From contig CM030849.1 in assembly GCA_018105865.1 (NCBI GenBank), positions 6,003,781 through 6,067,780 of the forward strand: a DNA stretch of 64,000 nt, in the 5' to 3' direction. This stretch comes from Metaphire vulgaris (Eukaryota > Annelida > Clitellata > Crassiclitellata > Megascolecidae). The notes beneath the pieces were generated by a model. The model was not told the origin of the DNA, ran no database searches, and saw nothing but the letters and a program-made list of their open reading frames with translations. This document shows, piece after piece, positions 1 to 10,303 of this stretch. A program made the translations under genes and the position numbers. Numbering within the stretch: the first letter of the stretch is position 1; each line of letters starts with the position of its first letter.

Positions 1-209
1 TGAACTTGATATTGAAAATGGTGAAAATGAATTTGATCATGCATTGAAATCAGACTGTGTTTAGTCTTTGATTGCAATCATATAGGATTGGGCAAGTCCC
101 AATGTGCCTCTGAAATTTGGTTACGTATAATGGAAAACAACCATTATTCATGCAACCACAAAATGACGTATGCCATTCGTGATATGATTAGAATTAGACA
201 CCTTGTTTC

Positions 210-365
210 CAGGGGCGTAGCGACGGGGTTTATAAGTATATTTACCCCACAAAATCAGACTATCTTAAAAGTTTTAATGTGTTTTTCAAGATTTTTAAAT
301 GTTTAAAGATTTATACCCCCCCAAATTACGCTATATCCCTAAATCAAATACTTGGCTACGCCCCG
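210..365. mobile_element. Small hAT-type element (MITE), CAGGGGCGTAGC ends
   Basis: The ends read CAGGGGCGTAGC and, inverted, ...GCTACGCCCCG. They are flanked by a perfect 8-bp direct repeat CTTGTTTC (202-209 and 366-373). Eight-base target duplication with CA..TG-type ends is the hAT signature. There is no coding capacity. The same insertion is present at 17,838-17,996, so it predates the segmental duplication. Confidence 0.85.
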
Positions 366-439
366 CTTGTTTCCTCTGCCTTACCTATGTCCTTGCAGAT
401 GCTCTGGTATCCTGATACTAAGCGCCTAAGAATAAGCAG

Positions 440-640
440 CAACTGATGAACTGCATTGGCACTGTGGAGTGGTGGCAGGATTCTTGCAATGCAACCGGAG
501 AGTAGCGGGTTCGAACCTTTCCATAGCCACAGTGCAGCGACCGTGGACAAGTTATCTCTTAATTGCTTGGAACTTACGAATCTTCACTTTGTGAACGATC
601 TAACGTGCACTAACAAACATGTAGTATAATATAATACGCT
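440..640 (+). repeat. tRNA-derived SINE (shared by both duplicates)
   Basis: An A-box-like stretch near 458-469 is followed about 45 bases later by a consensus B box GGTTCGAACC (508-517). This is the internal RNA polymerase III promoter layout of tRNA-derived SINEs. No cloverleaf or anticodon arm is convincing, so it is not called a tRNA gene. The equivalent copy is at about 18,080-18,280. Confidence 0.65.
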
Positions 641-683
641 AGTAATGCGGTGAAACGGCAATAATACGGCATTGATGCGATAA

Positions 684-960
684 GTTAGAAGAGTGGTAAC
701 AGCGCTGGACAGTGGAACAGAAGATCGCGGGTTCAATTCCCGCAGGAGCTCTAGGGTCGACTCAGCCTTACTCGCTAGAGGGCGGTGGTAAACTGAGGAG
801 CAGCGTTAAGCCGTGAGGAAAACGTGGATCTCGGGAAAGTAATGGCAACCTACCACAGATTAATGGATTATACCACCTACGTCGCTGATTGCCCAGGTCG
901 TAGATAAGCGCCGGAACCCAACGCAGGGACTCGAGTACGAGACCTACCATTTTATTACTA
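684..960 (+). mobile_element. tRNA-derived SINE inserted in copy A only
   Basis: The insert has an A box (TTAGAAGAGTGG) and a B box (GGGTTCAATTCCC) and a body of about 200 bases. It is bounded by the 9-bp direct repeats ATGCGATAA (675-683) and ATGCGGTAA (961-969). The matching site in copy B (near 18,310) lacks it. The body, in reverse, resembles 15,845-15,990 and 29,826-29,975, so these form one family. Confidence 0.75.
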
Positions 961-1156
961 ATGCGGTAATACGGCAATAGTACGACATTAATGCGGTACT
1001 AAAACCAAGCGCTATATAAATGTACAATATGTCAATATTTCACAACTTACTTACATACTCTGTCGTTTAGACTACTGAAAATCTCTTTTCGATATCTTTA
1101 GGCTTCTTTTGCGATTCTTGAGGTAGGCCTATTCACAGATTTCTGGCTTAAGTTAT

Positions 1157-1472
1157 AACTTCTTCTTCATCTTCATCTTCATCATCATCATCATCTTCTT
1201 CTTCTTCTTCAGGTGCTCTGTCCAAAGACAGGTTCCGTGCTCCATCGTCGCCAATCCTCTCTATCTTGAGCTTTTATCTTCAGGACTGAATACTTGTTTT
1301 TTCCGTAGTGTCGAACATCCACTCCAGCATCGATGTCCTTGGTCGCCCTTTCTGCGGTTTCCCATTTATCTTTCCTTCTAGTAGGGCTACTTTTCTTAGT
1401 AGGTTTGATTCTTCTCTCAGGACATGGCCTATCCACTTCTTTTGTCTTGTACGAATAGTGTTAATTAGGTTA
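1157..1472 (-). mobile_element. 5'-truncated non-LTR retrotransposon 3' fragment
   Basis: Read on the minus strand it encodes the C-terminal tail typical of RTE-like/endonuclease-RT elements: a K-D-K-W stretch, then DREDWRRWS and a stop. A GAA/GAT simple-repeat 3' tail follows. It is flanked by a 9-bp direct repeat TTAAGTTAT (1,148-1,156 and 1,473-1,481). Copy B has an empty site (TTAAGTTTTCACTAAG), so the insertion followed the duplication or was never shared. Confidence 0.75.
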
Positions 1473-2410
1473 TTAAGTTATCACTAAGACAATGAAATAC
1501 GATCACCTTTAGCCTTCCTAACCGACACTCAAATCACATCGTTGGTTACCGACTTAACAACCAATTGACATATTAAACAGGTGCATGATCGTCCGAAAGT
1601 GCTACATTTCATGCATTCATCGTATTAAATCAAAGAGAGACAGAGAGAGACAGAGAGACAGAGAGACGGGCAGAGAGAGAGCTGGATTGACAATACTGTA
1701 ATCGCGCACTTCTCAAACTAATATTACTGTAAATGAAGATGGTATAAACAAATTACATAGATCAAGTGAACTAAAGCTAAAGATCTACTGAGTGAGCACT
1801 TGACTTGAGAACTCAATATCAGGTGGACAGAACAAAAGTTGAAAAATGACCGTTAGTAAAGACATGGCTGGACAGAAAACACAAATATAGTCCCGAGCGA
1901 GAGTGACTTTAGAGGAAATGTCATCAAAGCAGATATAACGTGATTGACGGAGCTGGAAAACAGAAGGAAGGAAGTCTGTGGCGTGCAGAGAGTGGTTAGC
2001 GTCCGGAGCCAGGTCGATAAAAAGTGGCATACGAACAAAAAAGGTCGCCGTGTCAATTTTGGCGCTCCATCTGATCGTCGCCCGCCCCACCGCTCCCTCC
2101 CCACGACATTGATGGAAGTTCTTTGTCACATGATAACACCAAAAAGCAGGCCAGATTTTTTAATTCAACGAAAATTGCGTGCCCCCACTCCTAAATTACA
2201 GAGAATTCTTATGACGGGCGCCCGGTAAATTATGCAATTTAAAAAAAATTAAATACCTGATATTTTAATTTTGAATTTATTACCCAAATAACTCCGGGTC
2301 TGTACTTTATCTGTAATTATTTTTATTGATTTAGCGCTTTGAGGCGTCTGATGAGCGCATGACGGCAATGTCTACTACTTGTTCGAACACATTGGAACGA
2401 CTGCTGGAAA

Positions 2411-2567
2411 CAGTGTTGAAGTTGTGAAATTTGAGCTGGGGGGAGTTGAACACTGAAATTCAATGCATGACAGAAACTGCATGTACCAGATATGCGATTT
2501 TTGGGAGGGTTGCAAAGCTAGATGGGGGGGGGTCAACACCCTCAACCCCCCGGCAACTCCAACCCTG
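2411..2567. mobile_element. 157-bp hAT-type MITE in copy A
   Basis: TIRs are CAGTGTTGAAGTTG and (right end, inverted) CAGGGTTGGAGTTG. Flanking repeats are GCTGGAAA (2,403-2,410) and GCTGAAAA (2,568-2,575). Copy B has a single GCTCGAAA at the corresponding position, consistent with an empty site. Confidence 0.75.
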
Positions 2568-3040
2568 GCTGAAAACACCGTGCCACCTTTTTTGACAACG
2601 TACGCGCGACCGTTTGAAGGGAAGAGAGTTTGGCGAAACTAAGATGACTGTTTCGGGAATGTCGGGCGAGCCTGCGATTTCTGGTGAATTACAATCGGAA
2701 TCTGAAAAATCAGACTAACTTATTTTGTATTTGACTATCAGGAGAACTGATTTCATACCAAATACATTGCTAAAATTGCGTTATAGAAGTTTTTAGTTGG
2801 TTCATTAGACTTGTATTGATTCTTAGAACAAACGATTAAACGGCAAAACATTAAAGCAAAATAAGGACCATTTCAAATGAAATCTTAATGCTATGGCGCA
2901 GAAACGCAAATCAATCATTCAAATGTTTTTCATTTGAGCATCATTAAGAGTAAAGAAATTCTTAAAATGAACTGCTTTTGAAAACTGAAAGTTTTCGAAA
3001 CACATACATACATTAGAAACCTTCAAAATGGTCTGGTCAT

Positions 3041-4098
3041 CTACAACAAAGACAATTCTCTAAGACATGTTTTTATCATGGATTTCATTGCTCTATAACG
3101 TTGAATAGGCAGCAGACTTTTTGATGCCTTATAACTTTTGCCGACACGTGTGATATTTCCTTCATATACTTGACATTGTTTTTCCAGTTTGTCAATTTCT
3201 TCCGCGAATTCGTTTAGCTGTTTGTCAATGTCCTCAGAGGATAGACCTTTAAACAAAAAGTTTGCATTTAACAAAAAGATAGGTGACAATAAATAAACGA
3301 TTGCTCGAATAGAAGCTTAAATGAGGCCGAAATTTGAAACTTTAAAAGTTTATTATCAGGAGTATGAGCCATTTGTTCTGAATGACGTACAGTGGTGTAG
3401 CCTATGTACTTTTTCGCCAAAGACATCAGCCAACAATGGTAAGTAGAGCGGCTTCTAGTTTATCGTATATAGGCAGGTAGAAAGCCAGGAGAAGTAAATA
3501 AGTTCATTCTAATAGTATACGAATATAATACTTTATCCACGCACTGTGATCTGCAATCATACAACCGCATTATTGCGACCATCGACAATATTATTGTTAA
3601 ACTATTACCATTGTGATTGCGAGATAACGAAGGATATGAATAGGCTGACAAATCTACTGTTTCTAAGCAAAGCTTTTTCAAAATACCAACTAAATCAATA
3701 AAATGTTCTCTGATTGTGATAATGACAGTTCGCATGCATGTTGACTTACTGGCGTACAATTCCGTCTGTTTTCGTAGTGCCTCGGCTGTTTCTGCAAATC
3801 TCTTGGAAATTCCAAGTAGACCTCTGGGTGGGCAACTTTGACCGCCTACTTTTTCTTCACCATCTTTATTGTTGAAATCAAAAACTTGAGCAACTGCGAA
3901 ATCACTAAATTGATCAACAGCTGATTTTATCATAATCTTCAGTTTCCCATATCTAACGAGTGGAGATGCATGTTTATGTCGAATATACTCCTCTTTCAAA
4001 TTAGAGAGGATAGAACTTAGGGTAGAGACTTGTATGCGCCTTTGCTCCAGCTGCCTTAGTTGTTCCTTGTGTTTATGAACCTTGTCCTCGGGTGCCAT
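3041..4098 (-). CDS. Unrecognised helical protein, paralog A (two exons, 184 aa)
   Basis: Exon 1 is 4,098-3,750 and exon 2 is 3,246-3,041, joined across a phase-1 intron with donor GTAAGT and acceptor TTTAAAG. The start ATG at 4,098 has a strong context (GTGACAATGG). The frame is open to 4,122, but only from a TTG that lies upstream of or at the predicted cap site, so ATG is preferred. The product is charged and mostly helical, without signal peptide or membrane segment. Residues about 4-62 (exon 1) and 121-184 (exon 2) look like two copies of one module: 47 residues from an ED pair to an RY pair, with Y, K, P, RY and K-x-MIK at matching positions. The two modules are separated by a low-complexity linker containing N-N-K-D-G-E-E. 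The paralog at 21,738-22,783 keeps all of this, arguing that both are real genes. I do not recognise the family; it could be a fragment of a larger coiled-coil family. Confidence 0.78.
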
Positions 4099-4120
4099 TG
4101 TCACTTGAACGAACAACACC

Positions 4121-4152
4121 AACTGAGTTTGACAAGGATATGAACGTTTATA
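4121..4152 (-). promoter_or_regulatory. Core promoter of paralog A (TATA + Inr)
   Basis: On the minus strand TATAAA occupies 4,152-4,147 and TCAGTT (initiator consensus) occupies 4,126-4,121. The first T of the TATA box is 28 bases from the Inr A. The predicted 5' UTR is only about 26 bases. The arrangement is repeated with the same 28-base spacing upstream of paralog B. Confidence 0.65.
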
Positions 4153-4389
4153 AATAATCCTGTAATTAATTGATCAGTCAAAAGAGGGTGCATACGAGTA
4201 CATTCGTGACGAAATAAATCATTGAGAAAATTATTCTATTAAGTTGTAACATCTAAATATATAATCATTGTCTATTCAGTTGAATCCATCGACATACATA
4301 AAAATATGTAGCTGTTCCTATATGGCATGTGAAGGACGTTGCAAGAAAAAATAGCGGACTATTATTTAAAATATGACTGCGCAAAAAAG

Positions 4390-4565
4390 TTTCATAAGTA
4401 AGTGAAATCTCGTGGATTTATATATAGGCTTTGAAAAGTAGTTCAACAGTCGATGCTTGTTCTTAGGCGCTCAGCCTTTCTTGAAATAGCTATGGGAAAG
4501 GTGAATGATCAGCCAGGCAATGGTCATTATATCCGAAGGGCAGTTAGGCTATAGGTTGTTATAGC
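4390..4565 (+). repeat. Dispersed repeat, also at 41,812-41,999
   Basis: The two stretches share long near-identical runs, including AGCTATGGGAAAGGTGAATG and the TCTTAGGCGC(C/T)(C/T)AGCC segment. Both contain a region resembling the 3' part of a SINE (TTTATA..GGCTTTG versus TTTATAAAGCGCTTTGG). No coding frame is present. Confidence 0.6.
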
Positions 4566-5397
4566 TATGGAGGAATTGATTTTAGAAAAAGGAGCGATTT
4601 AAGCTTAGACCTGAAGACATTGAGATTGCGCAGTAATTATGGGAAATGAGGATTCAGATTCTATTGGTTGACATAGTCTAAAGCTGAGGAGGGAAGCAGG
4701 GGTTCGAGGTCCACCGTTCAGATGCGCATATATACAGTAAAGACGCGGTTGCAGATTTTCAAGGCTGACTGATTCAGCGGGAGAGAAAGAGATGAGGTGA
4801 CGATCGTGTGGTTTGTATAGGCTGAGGTGTTAATAGTGCTCTAAGGTAGACGGGTTTTGATGACTGAAGTGAGCCATATGTAAATGGTTTTACCTTACAT
4901 TAGTATACGTTATTTTAAGCCAGTGTGATGAGTCTACAGTTGTATGGACGAAATATGGCAGAACTTAGATTATTTAGTAACAACGCGAGCCACTGCATTA
5001 TATTTTTTGTAATTTATGTAATCTATTGTCGAAGGCTTTGGGAAATTTATAGTAGAAGGAGTTACAGTAATCTAGTTTGTAGTGGACTACTGAAGTGCCG
5101 ATTGTGGAGGAATTATGAATTATGCAAAATCTAGTGATGGATTTTCCACTTGATTCCTGATCATACTTATAATTGTGACTAAGTTAATATGACATTATAG
5201 ATTAACCAATCATCAGAATCTTAGAATCCCTTAGGTTAATCTGTTTTTCCTGTAGTCTAAGCCTACATGAATGTCGGACATGGACAAGAAGACTCGATGG
5301 ACCTGTTTAAAATATTTAGTAGTTATAGTTTAGCTATGTGCAGACTTTAGAGCTGAAGTCAAACAACAAAACGATTTACCAAAGGAACATTATCACT
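4566..5397. other. No gene seen
   Basis: AT-rich sequence without a convincing exon, tandem repeat or transposon end. The short open frame at 4,925-5,134 has no recognisable features. Confidence 0.5.
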
Positions 5398-5657
5398 GCA
5401 GGACGCGTCTTTTTTCTGCAAACAAACAGAAGGTTATGCATAGGGTTTAGGGTTAGGGGGTTAGGGTTATGGTTAGGGTTAGGGTTAACTAATCCTAACC
5501 TTAACCCTGACACTAACCCTAACTCTAACCCTAAGCCTAACCCTAACCCATAAAGTTGTCTTTGCTTTAGAAATATTCACATTAAGAGCGTCACGCGGTT
5601 CATAAATATTCATATAACCTTCTGCTTGTTTGCAGAAAAAAGACGCCTGCAGGACGC
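5398..5657. repeat. Palindromic element with head-to-head telomeric repeats in its centre
   Basis: The outer arms are inverted copies: GCAGGACGCGTCTTTTTTCT onward through about 5,438, and its reverse complement at 5,612-5,657, with a few differences. The core (5,438-5,550) is a run of degenerate TTAGGG units that switches strand at GGGTTAACTAATCC into CCCTAA units. The arm sequence contains a duplicated GGACGC at one end. No coding capacity is seen. Confidence 0.75.
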
Positions 5658-5885
5658 CATTACAATGGTTTTATGTTTGATTATGTTTGCTACTTTATTG
5701 ATAACGTCAGATGATGCCATGCGTATTTCTTTTATGTTTTCAGTAAGTAAAATGCACGCAGTCGCATATGACTGTCTGAGAAACTGAACGCGATATACAA
5801 GTTACACTAATACAATTTACTCAATAATATTTTTTCTATTACTGCATTGCTAATTTGCTATTGCAGTGATAAATGAAAATACCAT

Positions 5886-6030
5886 GTTTTACGGGTAAAA
5901 ACGGGTGTACCCGTAGCCGTAGCGCTGTACCCGTACCCGACCCGTACCCGTAAAATGTGTACCCTACCTATACACGTACCCGCGGATACGGGTACGGGTA
6001 GGGTATACCCGCGGGTACCGGTATACCCGC
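5886..6030. repeat. Degenerate ACGGGT-rich element, target of the large transposon
   Basis: Multiple ACGGGT/ACCCGT hexamers in both orientations form an internally palindromic segment. Its continuation is found beyond the 6.5-kb insertion, at 12,537 onward (ACATCTCTAG). Joined, this would give the end motif TAGAGATGTGCGGGTA, which resembles known hAT-type termini. The left end is not clear. Confidence 0.5.
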
Positions 6031-6529
6031 TAGGGTGGGTCGAAAATTATATTTTTTGAAGTTGCAAAGCTGTAACATGTGTAGAAAGTTGCTCCTGGAT
6101 ATAATGATTCTGAAAAAGCATTAATTTTTTCCAATCGGACAATGTTTTCCACTCCCAACTTTCACTTGAATAAGTAGCACCCTTTCGTAAAAGCTAGAGA
6201 TTTTATTAAATATTTAAATTTAGAATACTTTAAAACAAGTAAATATTTTGCAAATCATACTCATTTAACTTATATTTCCATGACTAAAATGTACTGTCAC
6301 ATGTCGAGTAAACTCAGCGGTGCAGCCATTACTGGGACTGGGGGTTGGTCCTTTAAACATACCACATGTGGCTACAACTATGAGAAAACTGAGAAAACTT
6401 TTAGAAGGTATGGGAAAGAAAATTTTCAAAATTTTCCCTTGAGAAACTGAAAAAGCACAACACATAGTCATAATAGGCATATATATTTAGAATGCCAACA
6501 AAGCAGAATGTTACTTTTCTTAAGTCATT

Positions 6530-6645
6530 GATTTATACGAGTCACATGAAATGATTTATACGAGTCTCATGAAAAGATTTATACGAGTCACATGAAATGA
6601 TTTATACGAGTCACATGAAATGATTTATACGAGTCACATGAAATC
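6530..6645. repeat. 23-bp minisatellite, about five copies
   Basis: Consensus GATTTATACGAGTCACATGA plus AAT, repeated about five times with single substitutions (one unit has TCTCATGAAAA). It lies inside the 6.5-kb transposon, just downstream of its transposase remnant. Spacerless tandem copies rule out a CRISPR array. Confidence 0.85.
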
Positions 6646-7488
6646 AGCTTTGCTATCAATCCTAGGCAATTCCAGTTGCGAAACTTTGCATTGTAATAAT
6701 TATCATGCCACGTCTCGCTTTGTGGCCGTAAACTGTTGAACTGGCTGCAGTTATATATTTGATTGCTTTTTCTACAGCTTGTGCATGGCACAATATATGA
6801 GGCAGTATACTTGGTTTGTCAGAAGTAAGCTGCTCATAAGCTGGATATCTGGACTTGTATCACGATCTTCTTGTACTGCTAAGCATGACTTTAGGAAATA
6901 CAGCTGATCCCAATTTAGGTCTCTTTCTAATAGTTTCATCAATATTCAAAACCTTTCCTGAAATGGGTAAGAAGTTAGTTATAGGCAGGTCTTTTGGATC
7001 ACAGTAAAGAACAGATGCAATTTTACCTGAAGACGACGAAGGACCTGTAGTAGTTCCGCCATCTAGTGTTGCAAAGTACTTTCTAAAAGAAAGTTCATTA
7101 AAATGCAGCATGCACACAAGCCACTGCAAGAGCTTTCCTAAACTCTTTTCCAACCTTCTGATGATTCCATTAAGTTTTCCAGTATTATTATTTGTACCAT
7201 CGCATACTAAAGCCGAAAGGCTTTCTATTGAATCTGTATCATTTATAACATACAGAATCTCATTAGCAGCATCTTCTGATTTACTACAGCTAGGTACAAC
7301 ATGATGTATACAGTTATCTCCTGGAAAAGATACAATGAAATAGTGTTCTTCCTTTATAGTCCTTCATGACCCTGAAGCATTTGCCCACGTAACATTCTGC
7401 TTTCCATCAAATCCAATACAGTGTAGTTTATGTTTCTCATCATCATGCTCAACATTAACATTCTGTGGCGACCATGTGCCACAGATAG

Positions 7489-7568
<80 letters not shown>

Positions 7569-9850
7569 ATTGCTTAACTGTATAAACTTGTTAGTTAATA
7601 ATTTAATCTAATTAATTAGCGTTATAATAATGTAATTTTGTACTAATTTTAATTAATTAATAAAGTTTTAATTCATGTAAAACGGACAGAGCACGCGCTA
7701 GGCTAAGACGCTAAGGCTTCGGTAAAATTATTAGAATCGCCACGGCCGCCCTATGACCGAGAGATAAGTTGTATAAACCGGCAACGATTTATGGTTCCCT
7801 AGCCTTCGGTCTTTTTAGCAAGTAGAGAGTTTGACCGCTGAAAGATCGTCGCCTGTTTGACAGAGGCTGCGCGGAGACGGCGGCTGGCTGGCTGCTGACG
7901 AAGGGAACAGGCGGTTGGAGCGATGGAAAGAAGGAGAGAGAACGCAGCGGTCGGCCGGCTGTGTAGTCGATGCGTACGCCTGAACACCGACGCCCGGGCT
8001 ACCAGGGGTGGTTAGCGAAGGGCTGGGCCGGTAGACGGGGTCGCTTATCACCGATAACGACGACACCATTGCCTAGGTCTCCCTGCCCTGACGGCATCTA
8101 AGCGGACGTGGCCCTACAGCTTGAAATTCCGCCTAAAGAGCGGCGCCCGGGGAACAAGGTCCTGACGGCGATGCGCGTCGCCGGCGGCGAGGCGCCCTTC
8201 GCCGCTGCCGACGACGCTAGGGGGGTGGGTCCGAAGTTGAGCTTCCTGACGGACAGAACGCGTAGGTAGGGACATTTGAGGGCGAGCGCCCTCAAGGGCT
8301 GGTTCTAAAAATCGAAAATCTCCGGAATATGGGAATTTATGTAGCCCGCGTCGGTAGGCGGACGCAGGCGGCTGTTGAATTAAAGTCCGCTTGAGACGCG
8401 CACCCATCTGGCAGGAGCGATTGCCGCGTTGCTCAGCCGTAGACGAAGCCCCCTGATCACCGCTAAGGAAATCGTTCTTAAGCAAGTCCCTACTTTTTCA
8501 TGTTGACGGCAACTAAGCGAAAATACAGACTACAGACGAAAAATCCGCCTAAGTGTCCGTCAAAAAGTTTCAAAACTCTAAAAATTTCAGTCATGTATAT
8601 GCGATCGTCTTTTCGTGGTGTGCTCGCTTATACTGTGAAGCGATAGAGTAAAGAAAGCACAGCGATTGAAAGCGAGTATTTGGAGCCCGTTTAAAGTGCT
8701 AAAGCTTATCGTTTCATATTGACGTATCAAAGGCTATTGATTGCATTTCCGTTGACGCTAGTTATTGTGGCTGTCCGGACTGCGTCTAGCTACCGCGTCT
8801 TTGTCCGTGTTACCAGTGTTGCCACTGTAGCCATTGTTGTCATTGTTGCTTGGTTTATTAATAAATAAATAAATAAAAATAAACCAATAAAGGCAAGTTG
8901 TGTTCGTGTCTTTGAAAGTCGCTGTGACGCCGGAGTCTCAGCGCACTGTCCGTGAAGGTGAGCCTTGGCTGTGATGAACCTCGCCTACCCGAGGTCACGT
9001 TAGTGCCCAGGAGGTCAATTCTGAGCCAAGGGAGGAGACAGACGCCCGCCTGTCGTAAAGGCGCGGGGAGACAGTTTGAGTGAATCGACGGCCAGGAAAA
9101 GAGTGGACCGCCGTCCATTCAGGCACGGATAACCTCGGGTTTGGTGAAAGCGCTGAGGAAGCAAACAGACGCCGCTGCCCGTCTACAAGCGAGAGCAGAG
9201 ATTACCCAGCGTGTGAGGAAGCCAAGAGACAACGCCGCCTGTCTATAAGAGAGCGGAAGACGGCTAGATTGTCGAGAATGAAGAGACGTGGGGCCAAGTC
9301 GAAGCCAGAGACCAGGAATACCTATCGTAATCGCTTAAGGCGCCGAGACCAAGCGGTGGCCAGCGATAAGAGGCATGAGTTAAAGGGTCTCTCGGACGAG
9401 GCCGGGGCCGGAACGGATAGAGAGTCAGAGGAGGAAAACGAGAACCCTACGTTGAGGAGCGGCCATCCTCAGTGTGCTGCCTGCCCGGCAGCCGCGGACA
9501 CCTCCTCTGATGTCGGAGAGCCGGAAAGGGAAACTGACGCCGCCGATCAGGCAGAGTCGGCGGCTGATGGCGATCGGGAGACCGAGCGGGCGTTGGGGGC
9601 CGCCCGACCGCCGGCCGCGCTACGAGACCGCGAGCCGCCGGGGTCGCCACAATTCTTCCTAAAAAAACCTTTGGCGTTTCAACTTAGCCACTGTTGCTGA
9701 AGACAACATGTTAAGGTCTGTAATAACTGCATTAGCAATAAGGTATGCATCGTGGTCACTTATTTTGCAGCGATCAACTGATTTCCAGCCTTTTCCAGCC
9801 TTGAGGTTCCAACAGTATGCTTTAGAAACATGGACTCCTGACAGCAAGTC
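6640..9850 (-). pseudogene. Broken transposase of the 6.5-kb element
   Basis: The minus strand from 9,850 to 9,655 reads HVSKAYCWNLKAGKGWKSVD and continues through DHDAYLIANAVITDLN and KLKRQRF. The same protein resumes at about 7,486 with CGTWSPQNV and HKLHCIGFDG, then LGKLLQWLVCMLHFNELSFR, GGTTTGPSSSSGKI and ITNFLPISGKV. It then jumps to HILCHAQAVEKAIKYITAAS with VYGHKARRGMIITMQ. At least one stop (about 7,370) and a missing middle segment make it non-functional. From memory, such C-HA/TQ-AVE(R/K) and LQWLxCxLHxNELxxR blocks occur in many repeat-encoded invertebrate 'uncharacterized' proteins. A relative lies at 49,200-49,685. Confidence 0.7.
7487..9654. mobile_element. GC-rich insert of unknown class, with an ATT-repeat end
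   Basis: This segment interrupts the transposase reading frame. It starts with about 80 bases of ATT repeats (7,487-7,566), then AT-rich sequence to 7,680, then GC-rich DNA unlike its surroundings. The motif GGCGACC/GGTCGCC appears near both sides of the junctions. An open frame at 9,080-9,700 (Arg/Glu/Ala-rich) runs out of the insert, lacks an ATG at its start and has no recognisable domain. It is likely a retroelement part, but no RT, integrase or LTR pair was identified. Confidence 0.45.
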
Positions 9851-10303
9851 AACAAGTCTAAAAATTCCTCATTTTTGCTTGTCACTTTTTACGAAACGGT
9901 GTTGCGACTCTCAAAAACTAGTGACGACCTTTTTTGCTTGTCGCCGTTTCCCCCGCTGTTTATGATATCATCCGCGCCCAGGCCCCCCTTTAACTCGTCG
10001 GGCTCCTATGCATATGACATGTCGACCTCCTGTTTCTTATTCCTGTTAATAAATCATCTTCATCATCGGCCCGGGGCCTCTCTCGGGCTCCTCTCGGCGG
10101 CCCTGCTGCTGGTCCAAACACAAAGTGTTCTACAACGCTCACTTGTACAAATCGACGCCATGTTGGCTCATAAAGAAATAAAAAAATGATTTTTATAATT
10201 CAATGAAACCTAAAATATAGCAATAAAATGTCTATAGGTCTTAATGATAGCAAATAAATATATAAGTAAAACATATGAACATCACATGTTGCATTATGAT
10301 AAA

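Larger units (their letters stand above)
95..4395. repeat. Segmental duplication, copy A
   Basis: This stretch aligns in order and orientation with 17,735-23,075. Shared landmarks are a hAT element (210-365), a tRNA-derived SINE with B box at 508-517, a purine-rich tract near 1,630, the AACTAAGATGACTGTTTCGG segment near 2,640, and a complete two-exon gene with its promoter (3,041-4,152). Similarity fades near 4,395. Sequence before about position 90 does not match the other copy, so the left boundary is inside the window. Insertions private to this copy are a SINE (684-960), a retrotransposon fragment (1,157-1,472) and a small hAT element (2,411-2,567). The part at 1,830-2,310 is poorly matched. 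Confidence 0.85.

Noticed and set aside
490..760. tRNA genes at the B-box sites (508-517 and near 733)
   Set aside because: B boxes are good, but no acceptor stem/anticodon cloverleaf can be formed and the copies are dispersed, as expected for tRNA-derived SINEs.
4099..4122. Longer N-termini for the two paralogs (to 4,122 and 22,804)
   Set aside because: They begin at TTG and GTG, and lie at or next to the predicted cap sites. The ATGs at 4,098 and 22,783 share a strong conserved context.
5338..5553. Frame with Leu-Gly and Asn-Pro repeats
   Set aside because: Translation of the head-to-head telomeric repeat; no gene signals.
6530..6645. Possible CRISPR-like array
   Set aside because: Repeats of 23 bases are contiguous with no unique spacers, and the genome is animal-like.
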